In this document: piece by piece, positions 1-10,487 of the stretch
Layout of the letters: every line of letters starts with the position of its first letter
Numbering within the stretch: the first letter of the stretch is position 1
Assembly: GCF_905475465.1 (NCBI RefSeq)
Contig: NC_062244.1
Coordinates: 11,154,001-11,218,000 of the forward strand
Direction of reading: 5' to 3'
DNA length: 64,000 nucleotides
Source of the DNA: Pieris napi
Taxonomy: Eukaryota > Arthropoda > Insecta > Lepidoptera > Pieridae
Notes under the pieces: generated by a model
What the model saw: only the letters and a program-made list of their open reading frames with translations
Told to the model about the DNA's origin: nothing
The model's database searches: none
Translations under genes and position numbers: made by a program

Positions 1-47
1 ACAGGAATCTTAAATTTAAAACTAAAATAATGTATTAAAATGGATAT

Positions 48-309
48 TTAACATGAGAATAATCCAATAGCACTACTTACAGTCTCTATTAAGGGGACCT
101 CTGTTCTTGTGTACTATCCAATGTTTAGCTCTTAAAACTAACTTTTTTTCATACATGTTTCTTTACATCATGGAAAATTAACTCCTAACTTAAGACCAAT
201 AAGTAATTTTAGTCCAACCTAATTTACTAAAAAAGATTTTTAACATAAGAAAGTGAGTCTCTATAAAAAGGAAGATACTCTGTTCTTGTGTTCTATTTTT
301 TCACTCACT
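48..309 (+). repeat. two diverged copies of a short repeat
   Basis: Positions 48-112 and 241-309 share the pattern TAACATRAGAA...AGTCTCTAT...TCTGTTCTTGTGT. A third copy lies at 30751-30841, just outside the Harbinger cluster. No coding capacity or termini are visible, so the family is unclassified. Confidence 0.6.
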
Positions 310-1620
310 GTTTGGCACTTAATAATAACGTGCACTAACACTTCACTCATTCGAAAGATTTTAAATGGTTGACACTGATATTAACTCTATAAATTATATA
401 CGTATAGAAAATTTGTGTGAACCAGAAAGAAAATCTATATGTAAATATATACTGTAAGAGATTTTCTTTATTTTTCTATTTGTAACTCCAAACACTGGAT
501 CGATTTCTTAGTCCATATTATATAAAAAATATCCAGCCAGGATGGATATAGGTATGAGATAAAGAAAATTGCATTAGTTAAACCTTTTTATTGGAACGTA
601 CACGATTTCGGGAGATAAAAATAACAAATTCTATTGTAAGAAAAATATCAGGGGTGGAAACCGGTAGGAAGCATCAATCAAAGCCTCATGACAGATTCAC
701 AGGAAACATATTATGAAGGAAACTTCGTGTAATTTTTCTTATTGCACTGATAGTTCGTATTTATATCATACAGTATTTTTTTATCATTTCATTGAAATTT
801 TAACTTATGATTCAATACTGATTTCGTGTGAGAGACAAACGCATGTTTAATTTATCATAATAGGCATGTGGTTAACCGTCCGTGACCAAAGATCATCGAT
901 TTTATATGAGACATACAGTTTTAGATCCAAAAAGCCAAAAGGCGAAAATACTTTCTCTTTGCTTCCTATAGAAGCAAGTGTGCACATAAATATAGTTAAA
1001 AGCAGAGTTCGAACACACCACTTCGAGGTTTACACGCCTCTTAATATTATAAAATTAGAAGGGAATATGTGTATTACAATTAATGGGAAAACTTATGAAA
1101 TAAAAAGCTAAGATAAACCAGCTACAACCATTAACTCGGCAGCGTTGGCTCATTAGTGTTGGAACTAACACAATTTAAGTTTCGTTTTCATACATGTTCT
1201 GTACTAATTCAGAGGGCACGGCAGTGCGACCGCCAAGTCGAGTAAAAAAGCGTCACGGCCGTGCTATTCTTTTCTCGAAGCAGTTTAGGTCACTTTCGAC
1301 TCCCCATAACTTCGTTGTGGATAAAATTAGACGCCTGAATTTTCAGTTACCAAGCAGGGATTATATATTTATTTATTATTATTTATTAACACTTCGTTGC
1401 ATACAGAAATATTAACTTGGAAAAAGTAACAGAGAGTGGTGTAAGTTGTGCAAGCTAATTTGACACATTTTGGGACCTGATCTAGATGAACTGTGAAGAA
1501 CTGACGCAAAAATGTGTTTATTAAGATATAATTATTTATTTCGTCATTCTACAGCTAACAAAACATATATATAAAAACTAACAATTACACTAATTATTAA
1601 ATAAACAATACAAAAAGGAT
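310..1620. other. AT-rich stretch without a supported gene
   Basis: An 81-codon ATG-initiated frame at 866-1111 (+) and a 73-codon one at 1194-1415 (+) occur here. Neither shows a domain, signal peptide or supporting splice context. The block around 1205-1260 (GGGCACGGCAGTGCGACC ... CACGGCCGTGC) is more GC-rich than its surroundings and looks like a repeat fragment rather than host coding sequence. Confidence 0.4.
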
Positions 1621-1760
1621 AAAACATTTGCCAAATTGAAGAAACAATAAAAAATATTCAATACATTTAACTAAGTAATACCTAATTTGGTTGTGATGGT
1701 GTTGCTGTATGTATGTGAAGGTGTGCATGTGGGGTATGCTCGTGATGCAGGTGATTTTGG
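1621..1760 (-). repeat. unclassified interspersed repeat (ACCCCACAT family), copy 1
   Basis: Read on the minus strand it contains ACCCCACATGCACACC, then CACCATCACAACCAAATTAGG and a run into TTAAATGTATTGAATA. The same order of motifs recurs at 33958-34090 (+) and 61455-61580 (+). Short frames inside it are a by-product of the repeat. It could be the 3' end of a LINE, but no A-tail or target duplication was seen. Confidence 0.6.
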
Positions 1761-2199
1761 GCTATGGATATTCTTAATACTCCTTTTAAGCATAATCCGC
1801 GATAGCTTAAACAAGTCAAGGCTGTAATATACAGGCTCGATACAAACTGAGGTTTTTTTAGTTATTAATAGAGAGACATGATTTGACACTAGCACAACTT
1901 TTATTAATTTAATATTAAATTATTTTATACTTGAAAAAAACATTTATCGCATCAATTTATTAAGGTACAAAATACCTAGGTTCAATTTGCAATACCGCAA
2001 ATAAAATCCAAGCAACTCATGTATAATTAAACGCGAGGGTCCAAAAATTCCACGACGGAAATTACAATTAACATATAAACGCCAGGTCCCTTTTAGCTAA
2101 ATTACAAAAGACGATAACGAGGTCTTGTCAAAGTCCGGCAATTCCATAAAGTGAATGAATAATATAAACACTTAAACCTCCATAGACCAGAGGACACAC
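1761..2199. other. no recognised feature
   Basis: AT-rich sequence with no convincing ORF, repeat match within the window or hairpin. Confidence 0.4.
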
Positions 2200-2385
2200 T
2201 ATACTAATTTAGCTTTTTTTTTTTTTTTAATTGGGGAAATGCATTGCGCATACCCCACCGCGGTGCGACTGTTATGTGGGACTCGCGAATGTGCATACCC
2301 ACTAAAACCCCAAGGTGCCACCAACAATCGCCTTAGGCGGGATGCGGTAACAGCAGAGCCTTGTCCGCTTATACTAATTTAGCTT
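2200..2385 (-). mobile_element. short retroposed element with 16-bp target-site duplication
   Basis: A GC-rich insert of about 150 bp is bounded by perfect direct repeats TATACTAATTTAGCTT at 2200-2215 and 2370-2385. It begins with a T-tract at 2214-2232, which is a poly(A) tail on the minus strand. The body reads GGGGTTTTAGTGGGTATG and GTGGGGTATGCGCAATG on the minus strand, with no ORF. Tail plus long target duplication is the signature of LINE-mediated retroposition. It is either a severely 5'-truncated non-LTR element or a SINE; the family is not identified. Confidence 0.85.
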
Positions 2386-3480
2386 CGTCAAGATTCGTAA
2401 ATGATACAATGTCGATTTTTCTTTCTGCACGAATTCTATTAGAACGTACTAACGATTATACTAATGTTTAAAGAACTTTATTTCTCATTACAAAAAATAT
2501 ATTTTTATTTACATGAGAAACTTTATATAATATACGAACACGTCGCCATCAGCCGTTCCAATTTTAGTCTACTAGGCTCGTTCTGATATGTATCTTTAAT
2601 GCCCTTTTGAATTGGTGAAACGCGCGAATATTACGAATTTTAGACGGTTATTAATAAAATAATTGCACACCCTCATACTTAAGACTTCTTGTAATAATTT
2701 GTACGCCGCTTCGGCAAGATAAGAAAACTCACTCGACGAGTATTGCGTGTAGTGATGTTTTTGATTTTTTAAATGATAAGCTACTATGGAGAGAGTTATT
2801 TTAAAAAAAAATTAAAATACAGGTGCTATAAACACGTAGTTGTTTAATTGTCATAATTATTGTAGATTTTATTAGTCTGTTAATACTTGTTAAGTTTAAT
2901 AAACAAAAATAATATTTACCATTCTATTACTAAAGCTATTTCATTTCGTATTTGTGCGGGTCGACAAAGATCGTTCCTGAAATGGTTTCCCGGGGAAACA
3001 ATAATTGTTTCGTGTTTCCAGATCTACTTGTCTAAAACAATTAAATATCTGCCCTATGATCCTTTGTAAGGCTCTATAACAATAATTAAATATTCGATAA
3101 ATATAATAACAACAATTCATAAATCCTAAACTATACTGAACAAACCCAATTTGAAGTAGGTCGAACGTTTAAAATACGTTCTAATAGATTTAGAGACGGT
3201 TTAAGAAGAATATTGGGCGTCGGATCCCGAGGGATTACGGGAATATAGGAATCAATCTTGTATATCCGATTGAGGCTTGCTCCATTGTAGTCCAAACAAA
3301 TCGCTTCGTATTTCTTGTGAACGGTCCATTTCAGAATTGTGAATTGTTTTCTGAGCTTTTAAACTTTTGTTTTTTATAGAAAAGAGATACGAGGCTCATA
3401 CAAACTTAAACAACGTTTAAATAAAACTTCTTTAACAGATATAAATGCGAATTTATTATATCAGTTATATTTTGTAACAT
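2386..3480. other. no recognised feature
   Basis: AT-rich sequence. A 60-codon frame at 2887-3069 lacks any supporting evidence. The GC-richer patch at 3190-3260 was not recognised. Confidence 0.4.
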
Positions 3481-3735
3481 TTTTTTTTTTAAAGACAATT
3501 CACACCAATTGACCTAGTCCCATGCTAAGCTGGTGAAGCTAATGTTATGGGTACTAGGCAACGGATATACATACATATTATAGATAGATAGACATATAAA
3601 TACATATTTAAACACCCAAGACCCAAGCACAACACCAAATGCTCATCACATCGATGTTCGTCTCAGCCGGGGATCGAACCCGGGACCCATGGATTCGCAG
3701 TCAGGGGTACTAACCACTAGACCAATGAGTCGTGA
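3481..3735 (-). mobile_element. tRNA-derived SINE, second family, copy 1
   Basis: On the minus strand it starts TCATTGGTCTAGTGGTTAG and continues to GGTCCCGGGTTCGATCCCCG, matching Pol III box A (TGGTCTAGTGG) and box B (GGTTCGATCCC) and resembling an Asp/Glu-type tRNA. A tRNA-unrelated body with TATC/TATA-rich simple sequence follows, and it ends ACTAGGTCAATTGGTGTGAATTG plus an A-rich tail. Copies lie at 41698 (+) and 54977 (-). The tRNA part runs straight into SINE body, so it is not a functional tRNA gene. Confidence 0.85.
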
Positions 3736-4251
3736 TGTTAGAAATCCATCCGTTTTGTTGATCGTCACCTTAAATTTTGTTGCTGCGTCGGTAATCAAAC
3801 CCGGAAAGTTCCGTATTTGGAGGCGACCTTATGGTATCTTGTTTTTTTTAATCCATTAGAAGATAACAGAACAAAGACGAAAGGAATTAACTAAAATAAT
3901 TTTCAATGATGAAAATTATTATCCGAACAGCCTGCTAATATCAAGGAAATTGTAATTAAAGTTAAAACGTTACTTGGAAAATGTAAAGATTTAACACTAC
4001 ACATAAAATTTTATTGACACAGCCGACACGTCAGCCACATAAAATGTTAATAACCAAACTAATAAGGCTAATGGAAAGAAAAAGGAACAAAAACTTCCTA
4101 AACAGGTGTTTAAGGGTAATCCATCAGCCTTTACTCGTTTCGACAGGGACAAATTAAATTTGTAAGCGTTTTAGGAGTTACTTTGTTTCATAAGTCCTTT
4201 TAGAAACTACATATATAATAAATACATATAAGGTAAAATAAGTAATTAGTA
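3736..4251. other. no recognised feature
   Basis: AT-rich sequence between two mobile elements; nothing supportable was seen. Confidence 0.4.
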
Positions 4252-4541
4252 AGGGGGCGTCCATAAATTACGTGAGGTGTTTAAAGGGGGGAGGGGATCG
4301 AGTCAAATCTCATTTAATCTTACGTTGGAGAGAGGGGGGGTCTCGGCAAATATCACGCAATTTTTTTTCTGATTGAAAAAAAAATTTAGGAAAACGGCTG
4401 ACGTTTGTTTTTGAGCTCTTCGAGCTCAAACTATTGAGCTCGTTTCGTACTAACGAATTCTGTGTTATGTTGAGTTCTCCGAGCTCAAAAAGATAGCTTC
4501 TTACGCTTTTACGTAAGAAACCGACATTTTAAGCCCCCTAA
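4252..4541. mobile_element. putative MITE with GGGGGC termini
   Basis: The left end reads TAAGGGGGCGTCCATAAATTACG and the right end AAGCCCCCTAA, giving short inverted termini around about 290 bp. Inside, 4415-4490 holds four GAGCTC hexamers, some arranged as GAGCTCTTCGAGCTC, a local palindrome. The GTCCATAAATTACG terminus resembles one that I recall as widespread in animal DNA transposons, but I cannot name its superfamily. No ORF is present. Confidence 0.55.
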
Positions 4542-4598
4542 GTATCCCTTACAAACAAAGTTTGACTTACTAATCATAATACTCTGTTTAAAAAAAAT

Positions 4599-4879
4599 CA
4601 ATGGCGCTACAACCTTCATTAGGTTTTAGGATTAGGTCTGGGCCTCAGATTTCTGTATCTGTTTCATGATCATTTGGTAATCAAATTGGCAAGTAGGTGA
4701 TCAGCCTTCTGTGCCTGACGCATGCCGTTGACATTTTGGGTCTAAGGTTTCCTCCCGATGTTTTTCTTCACCGTTCGAGCGAATGTTGAACGCGCACATA
4801 GAAAGAAAGTCCATTGGTGCACATCAAACCTACGATCTCAGGGATCATCGCACGCTGAAGCCACTAGGCCAACACTGCT
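4599..4879 (-). mobile_element. tRNA-derived SINE, first family, near full length
   Basis: On the minus strand it begins AGCAGTGTTGGCCTAGTGGC (box A-like TGGCCTAGTGG). It runs through a degraded box B region, a conserved body (CACCAATGGACTTTC, CGTTCGAACGGTGAAG-like, GATCACCTACTTGCC) and ends GGTTGTAGCGCCATTGATTT. Other copies in the window are at 9389, 10251, 12823, 16350, 17642, 26539, 38990, 48276 and 59738. Confidence 0.88.
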
Positions 4880-5055
4880 AAGTAAGTACTACCTTTACCC
4901 TCAGTTAAATTTGATTTTCGCTGTAATGAAAAGAGATCGAAGATTAAAAGACTGCAATCAGACTTGAGTTTAAATCAATGATAATAATTATTAAAAACGG
5001 ATAAATAGAAAACTTGTACAAATTTAAAAAGTTTGGTGACTGTATTGGGATACTT

Positions 5056-5425
5056 ATTCAATCAATCAATCAATAAAAAAAAACATTTATTCATGTAGGT
5101 AACACAATGTACACTTATGAACATCAAAAAAGAAATATACATTAAATGCTTATAATTTTACATTTACTGCCAGTTCTCAAATCAAGGGCGTAGAACGGAA
5201 GAGAAGAACTGGCAATAAACTCTCCGCCACTCTTTTTAATCGCCACGTTATTTGTTTTACACAACGTTTGTAAGGAGCTGCAACAATTACACCATGTTCC
5301 ACATGACATCTTAAGTAATAAATAAAATACATTAAAAACAAAGATTTGTCTTCTATCAGCAGGAGGCATGGTGAAATAGGAGCACGCACTTACATTCTCG
5401 TGGGAACAACACGCAAATAGTCGTT
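5056..5425 (-). mobile_element. LINE 3'-end fragment (TTTATTCAT..GGTAAC family)
   Basis: The sequence starts with TCAAT repeats (5058-5078) and TTTATTCATGTAGGTAACAC, which on the minus strand is a 3' end with AATAAA and a (TTGA)n tail. Upstream on the minus strand is a degraded coding-like segment whose frame MSCGTWCN...LQTLCKT...AIKKSG..FIASSS is shared with the copy at 36659-36950 (+). Shorter pieces of the same tail lie at 11981, 18561 and 49461. It looks like the 3' part of a CR1/Jockey-like LINE; the assignment is inference. Confidence 0.7.
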
Positions 5426-5560
5426 CATATTCGTTGAGAGGCCAATACTTTTAATTCTAACTGAATTCTTTTATAACAATTATTAACATTTATCACCTTG
5501 GAAATACTTAGCTGAGGGTCTAGCACCTCTTATTGTAAGCCTGTTAACAACCTACTTCTG

Positions 5561-5779
5561 TTAAATAAAACACTATTTTGACCGGATTGAAGTTATGTAT
5601 TATTATAAATTTACAACTATTTAACATAATTTTATGTTAAATAGTTGTAAATTTATAATAACTATTAAACGCACGCTGTAAAGCACGCGAAACGTCGGAT
5701 AAATTTAAAATTATGTTAAATAGTTGTAAATTTATAATAATACATAACTTCAATCCGGTCAAAATAGTGTTTTATTTAA
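5561..5779. mobile_element. palindromic element with CGAAACGTCGG core, copy 1
   Basis: Arms of about 73 bp at 5561-5634 and 5707-5779 are inverted copies; the outer part reads AAAACACTATTTTGACCGG and its complement. Between them lie a further inverted half-copy (5634-5662) and the GC-rich core CGCACGCTGTAAAGCACGCG followed by AAACGTCGG (5669-5700). Related elements occur at 33018, 38822, 42785 and 57318. The arms argue for a TIR or pseudo-LTR type element; the core suggests, but does not prove, a Penelope-like origin. Confidence 0.75.
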
Positions 5780-7691
5780 ATGAGTAAAAGTTATGTCAAT
5801 CAAAGACAATACAACCTACTTCTGGTATGCCACCTGTTGTTATAACAGAACTCATGTTATATGTTAAACGCTTCAAATCCTTGATCAAACTTTAATTTAA
5901 TTTGTCGACATTGTGTCGACTAATTCGGTTTCGATTCAGGGAAAGTTTGTCACCAAACGCTGCATTGAAAAGTTTTATTAAGTTTACCCAGAGCTGCTAG
6001 AGGCAGGTAGGAGAGTATTGGGCGCGATATTTTGCTATTCCGAACTAGTTTGAATAACTTTCACGACAAATTGGAGGATTTGATCCTTGATTTGTTGAGT
6101 TTACTTTCGGTATTCAAAGTGTGTTTGGTAAGGAGTTATGAATAGACTAGTTTTATTTCGGAATATATTAGTATGGAATAATTTTGAATGGTTTCTGTAA
6201 GTTTTTCTTTAAACCTACCTATATAAATCGGAGGGAAGTAATCAATTCCACGTGTATTTTCTATACATAATTCGAATCTATACATATAACTTTTTGAGCT
6301 AAATGTACAAGTCATCTACTCTATAAATTTCTTTTGAAAACCTATACAGCTTTTACTAAATGGAAGACGATCTTATATAGGACGAAGCATTTCTTACATT
6401 TATTTCGTAAAAAAATTAAACCTTGATTTTAAACAATGAATCCATCTAATTGCACCAAAGTTCACTATTCATCGAAGCGTAAGACAGTTTGACAGAAACA
6501 GACGAAAAAGGTTTAAAGGCCTACAACGCACTCGCGAGCCCTCTGGCATTGTGAGCGTCCGTGGGTATAGAAAAAGTACTTTAGTTAGAAGAGTGTCATA
6601 AACATTTCTACTAACAATTTGCACATTAATTGAATTGCAGTACAGTTGTATTAAATAACTATGAACGAAGAACTCCTTTGAACTTAGAACATATTGTACA
6701 ATTATATTAGTTTCAGAGAAGTAAAACAAATGAAATTATAGTGTAGCCATAAATCACAAGCGTAGTATGTCAGACCGCACGTAATCCAACCATCCCGTTG
6801 GGTTTTATGGTGCACAAAATAAGTACATGTATTCTCTTCGTTGGACTCACTAGTAATAGATGAGGAATTAGGCTAATCCTTTGTAGGAGGATTTACTAAA
6901 TAACTTTTGGTTAGCTTTTGTGGATGACAGTCCGTTCTTAATGATTTATGTCGTCGTAAATAATTACGTCGATCTTTATTGTTCTAAACTGAGACTCCAG
7001 GTTACCTATATTGGACGTCAAACATTTGTTAAATGGGTTTCATCACTTGCTTTATATAACAATTAAAAAACTATTATTGAAACAATTTAAAACTTTTGTC
7101 TGAAGATGCAAGGAACGAAGAAGGTAATACGCCAATAATTCACTATGGTTTCATTGTATATATATTTTTTCTTATTATTATTATGTTTAGACGTATTGAA
7201 CTTGTGAATTGTGACCTTTCCCGTAATAAAAATGAATAATGTAAAGGGAGGAACGAACTTGCTTAGATTCTTGCCTGTTCTTCTCAGAATAAGGCCTCAT
7301 ATGAACTAATGAACGGATGGCGTTAATTTGACTTGCATAAGTGTACAAATTGTACCTAAATGAATAAATAACTTTTAAATATGGTATCAAATAGCCAGTT
7401 CCACCTTACGTCTTTATCATTCAGTGTAACATAACTTTTCAGCATATATGCTTATTTATTAAAGTCTTTGGCCTTTATAAATACGAAGTATTGTTTGCTT
7501 CGTTATAAATGATTATGTGTATTATGTGTATATATATAATTTTTCACGTTTTGGGCTTTCAATAAGACTTATAGATCTTAAATATTTTTATAAACGTAAA
7601 TTAAATAATGGTTCTAAAATTATCATTTTTATATTTTGTGACAGTGTTTTGTGTAATTAAAAATATATTAAGTGATTAATTATTTTTTTAA
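5780..7691. other. intergenic, mostly unassigned
   Basis: Apart from the Lep1-like remnant at 6503-6570, no element or gene is supported. Frames at 6469-6729 and 7187-7390 on the minus strand are short and compositionally ordinary. Confidence 0.4.
6503..6570 (-). mobile_element. Lep1-like repeat fragment
   Basis: The sequence GGCCTACAACGCACTCGCGAG..CCTCTGGCATTGTGAG is the complement of the repeat body CAATGCCAGAGGGCTCGCGAGTGCGTTG. That body is seen at 31780, 39491, 62298 and elsewhere. Only the central part survives. Confidence 0.7.
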
Positions 7692-7853
7692 CTATATTAA
7701 ACTACGATAGACGACGTAATGACTAGCACGCCTATCCAGCAGGTGCTGCTCATAATCCATATAGGGAGTAAGAGAGTAGAACCTGGTCGTGTGTGCTTTT
7801 GGCGCTGACTCCATCACCTTCGCTGGTGTTGACAAAATTGCCAATAGCACAAT
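7692..7853 (-). other. short coding-like block, unassigned
   Basis: A GC-richer patch with an open frame of about 53 codons on the minus strand. It starts just after a stop with hydrophobic RIVLLAILSTPAKVMESAPK and ends SHYVVYRSLI before a TAG. There is no initiator ATG at the front. A CACCAG acceptor-like site sits inside it. An overlapping frame reads NTSEGDGVSAKSTHDQVLL. It lies about 560 bp downstream of the K2P stop. It could be an exon of another gene or a transposon fragment. Confidence 0.25.
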
Positions 7854-8167
7854 ACGTCATATGAATAAAGCGGATCATTCAACCACTTTGATTGTCGCAA
7901 TCTAATTCAACCACAAATAATTAGAATAATGTAATTACGTATTAGCGTTACTTTTGGACCAAGGTTTGCATTGCATACACGATTTATGCATTTCGTGCTA
8001 TTGCACTTAACACTTATCTCTCGTCGGTCTCTTGTCAGTGAGACTCTTGGTAGAGAGTGGAAACAGGTGCGGAGACCAATCATCAAGGTCGATTGTACTT
8101 TGACGAAACATAGTTTCCAGAAATATATTTTATTGGAGAAAATAAACAACAACAGAATTCACACAAT

Positions 8168-8173
8168 TTTATT
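8168..8173 (-). other. candidate polyadenylation signal of the K2P gene
   Basis: TTTATT on the plus strand is AATAAA on the gene strand, about 245 bp after the stop codon at 8416. A second AATAAA is at about 8128-8133. Either would give a 3' UTR of a few hundred bases. Confidence 0.45.
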
Positions 8174-8415
8174 GTTTTGTTACAACGTCAGCCTTGCTTT
8201 TATAAATATTTATACACTATTTACAGGTCTTAAACAAGTATAAATTCCGTAAAAAGGTTCAATAAATTATAACCAGATACATGAGATTCTGTATGATACA
8301 ATGACATCTAGAAAATATATTATAGTTTGCATCCAAATACACCGGACAATACTCACAATAACGATCATAACATTCTCAAGTGATCGGTTGAGCTACATTC
8401 GCTCTTGTCGTATTG

Positions 8416-8878
8416 TCATTGACGCGATAATCCCAAACTGTTTGCTAACTGTGAACAACGCGCTACAACCTCGTCTTGAAGAAGACTGAACGACATTGCT
8501 ATCAATATGAGCCCAAAAACGAGATATGCACAGCACGCAATCATTTGTATATACTCGCTCTTTGAATATTCTACATTTGGTTTTGAAATTAGAAAGCTCG
8601 TAGGAACAAAATCACCGAAGCCTATAGTAGCTAAAGCTATGAAACAGAAGTAGGCGGCGTCTAGGAAACTCCAGTTCTCCCAAGTCGAGAAGATAGCCGC
8701 GCCAATGAAAATGTAGCCCAATAAGAGGAAGAGAACTATACTGACGGGAATTTGGCAGTGTTCTATGTGAATATGCTGGATATTCATTGTGTTGCTGCTA
8801 GGAACAGCGCAGCTCTTCTGTTTGTTCTCTTGATTCCAGATTAAAGGCACTCGGGATGGCGTATCGTGGGGACAGATT
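8416..8878 (-). CDS. K2P potassium channel, last coding exon (M3, pore 2, M4)
   Basis: This exon encodes the C-terminal 153 residues of a two-pore-domain K+ channel and the TGA stop. It starts after a TTTTTCTTATTTACAG acceptor with one base that completes a Ser codon from the previous exon. About 40 cytoplasmic residues come first. Then follow M3 (IPVSIVLFLLLGYIFIGAAI), the P2 helix with selectivity filter ALATIGFGD, and M4 (YLVFGLILIAMSFSLLQDEV). The tail after M4 is short (about 20 residues). The filter TIGFGD is typical of the second pore of K2P channels, which form dimeric background K+ channels in the plasma membrane. An ATG farther upstream in the same frame lies in intron sequence and is not the start. 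Confidence 0.94.
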
Positions 8879-9711
8879 CTGTAAATAAGAAAAATATAAG
8901 ATTGAAAAGGAATAGTTAAAGTATACACAATAGTGTTATAAATTATAAATCCTTATAGTATGTCCTTATCAAATAGACATTCCTTGGGTAATTGTTTGAG
9001 GTTAGTTAAATACCTTAAACAAGTTAGAGGACGCTGATTAATACGGATTCTTTAACTTTCAGTATATTTAATTAGGAAAACGATTAACTAAAGTTAATCT
9101 AAATGCAATTAATTGACCTCACACACAAACAAAAAAGAATCCAGTTTGTAAGTGGTAAAGAAAGCTTTTGTTGTTGCATTTATAATATTATATTATTAAC
9201 TGGAAGCGAATTTATTTCTATGCTCTGTTTGGCAAAAGATAGCGCCGTTGTAGCTAGAAATTTTGATGGGACATGGGACAATCCAATACTTTTGTGGAAA
9301 GTGGATCATCAGCTTATTGTTATCTAGACTAAACTTAAAACTTATGTCTAATTTGAAAGCGGCTATGCGGTATTTCAGTGTATATATCAATAGGGCTACA
9401 ACCTTTTTAGGTCTGGACCTCAGATTTCTGTATCGGTACCGTAATATTTTTTTAGGTGATCAACCTTCTGTGCCCGACACATCGACTGTTTTGGGTCTAA
9501 GGCTTTCCTCACGATGTTTTCAAATGCAAATAGACAGAAAGTCCATTTGTGAACAGCTGTGAATCGAACCTACGACCCCAGAGATGAGAGTCACACGTTG
9601 AAACCACTAGGCCAACATGACATTTATTATTTTCAGATTACTCGTTAACTTAAATTCCTTTAGTACTAATCGAAACCTATTCCCAAGTAAATGTATTTAA
9701 GAGTTACTTAC
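8879..9711 (-). other. K2P intron with SINE
   Basis: The donor is GTAAGT after GATGAATC; the acceptor is TTATTTACAG. The intron contains the SINE at 9389-9617 in the same orientation as the gene. Short frames on either strand here (for example 9103-9327 and 9263-9562) are not supported as genes. Confidence 0.85.
9389..9617 (-). mobile_element. tRNA-derived SINE, first family, in K2P intron
   Basis: It runs from GGGCTACAACC (3' end on the minus strand) to CCACTAGGCCAACA (box A complement). The internal part is shortened compared with the copies at 26539 and 4599. Confidence 0.85.
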
Positions 9712-9940
9712 GATTCATCAGCATCTTCCGAGTCGTCAAGATCCTCTTGGCTTCTATGATGAACTTCCCTGCATTCTTCAGCAATCAGTTGGTCAATAAC
9801 TGGCCCTCGAGGCCGTTGAATTATTCTTCCCCTGGGAAGACCTCTGTTAGGGCTATGTACTGTGGCCATACATTTTGTGTTTCCTACAGTCTTCTTTCTG
9901 TCTAAGGTTTGCGTTTGTAACGAGGATGAAGTATGTGGTT
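9712..9940 (-). CDS. K2P potassium channel, exon for the distal M2-M3 loop
   Basis: The exon is 229 bp: two bases finishing a Glu codon, 75 full codons, then two bases of a Ser codon. The acceptor is TTTCTCTTTACAG and the donor is GAATC/GTAAGT. It encodes only hydrophilic, cytoplasmic loop sequence: a Ser/Thr/Gln-rich start (PHTSSSLQTQTLDRKK), a basic segment (RGLPRGRIIQRPRGP) and an acidic end (EDLDDSEDADE). No membrane segment is present. Phase agreement with both neighbours and the absence of stops support it. The segment GPVIDQL loosely resembles the calcineurin docking motif known from the TRESK loop, but it lacks the full PxIxIT pattern. Confidence 0.9.
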
Positions 9941-10487
9941 CTGTAAAGAGAAATTTAATTATGGGCTATATTAAATGTTTAAATATTGTTAAATAAAATT
10001 AGGTCAACTACTAGACTGCAAAAACCACGATTTAGATTGCTTAACGAACCAAAATGCCGTTTTTTGACTATTTTTGTCTTGTTAAAACGTGGACTAAAGA
10101 TAGTTTCCTGTTTTCTATGGTTACGACGTTTTTCCTTTACAAACATTGTCAATGGTGGCCAACACAGAATTCTATTTTGCGTTTCATAGTACGACAAATC
10201 AAAAGTGATATTTTTGAGCCTACTAACTTGACCTATACTATGATAAATTAGTGGCGCTATAAACATTTTATGTGTGTGCCTCAGATTTATGTATCTATTT
10301 CATGAACATTTGTCAATGTAATAGGCAAGTAGGTGATCAGCCTCCTGTACCTGGCACACGTATTCCTTCACCGATCGAGCGAATGTTAAATGCGCACGTA
10401 GACAATCTATTGGTGCACAGCCGGGGATCAAACCTACGACCAACACTGCTCATACATATAAAAAATTTACACAATTAAATAAATTAC
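9941..10487 (-). other. K2P intron with SINE remnant
   Basis: The donor is GATG/GTAATT; the acceptor is TCTCTTTACAG. The SINE copy at 10251-10450 lies inside. Frames of 65-95 codons on both strands around 9979-10266 cover the same low-complexity sequence and are not supported. Confidence 0.85.
10251..10450 (-). mobile_element. tRNA-derived SINE, first family, internally deleted
   Basis: The two ends are recognisable (GTGGCGCTATAAAC and CCAACACTGCT), as is the middle motif GGCAAGTAGGTGATCAGCC. Parts of the body and the box B region are missing. It lies in a K2P intron on the gene strand. Confidence 0.8.

Noticed and set aside
5142..5389. 70-75-codon ORFs with a counterpart at 36658-36900, suggesting a conserved gene
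   Set aside because: The two loci are copies of one LINE 3' end next to its A-rich tail, so the shared peptide is repeat-derived.
8879..8928. ATG upstream of the last K2P exon as a translation start
   Set aside because: It lies in intron sequence before a clear acceptor, and joining to 9712-9940 gives a continuous frame with matching phase.
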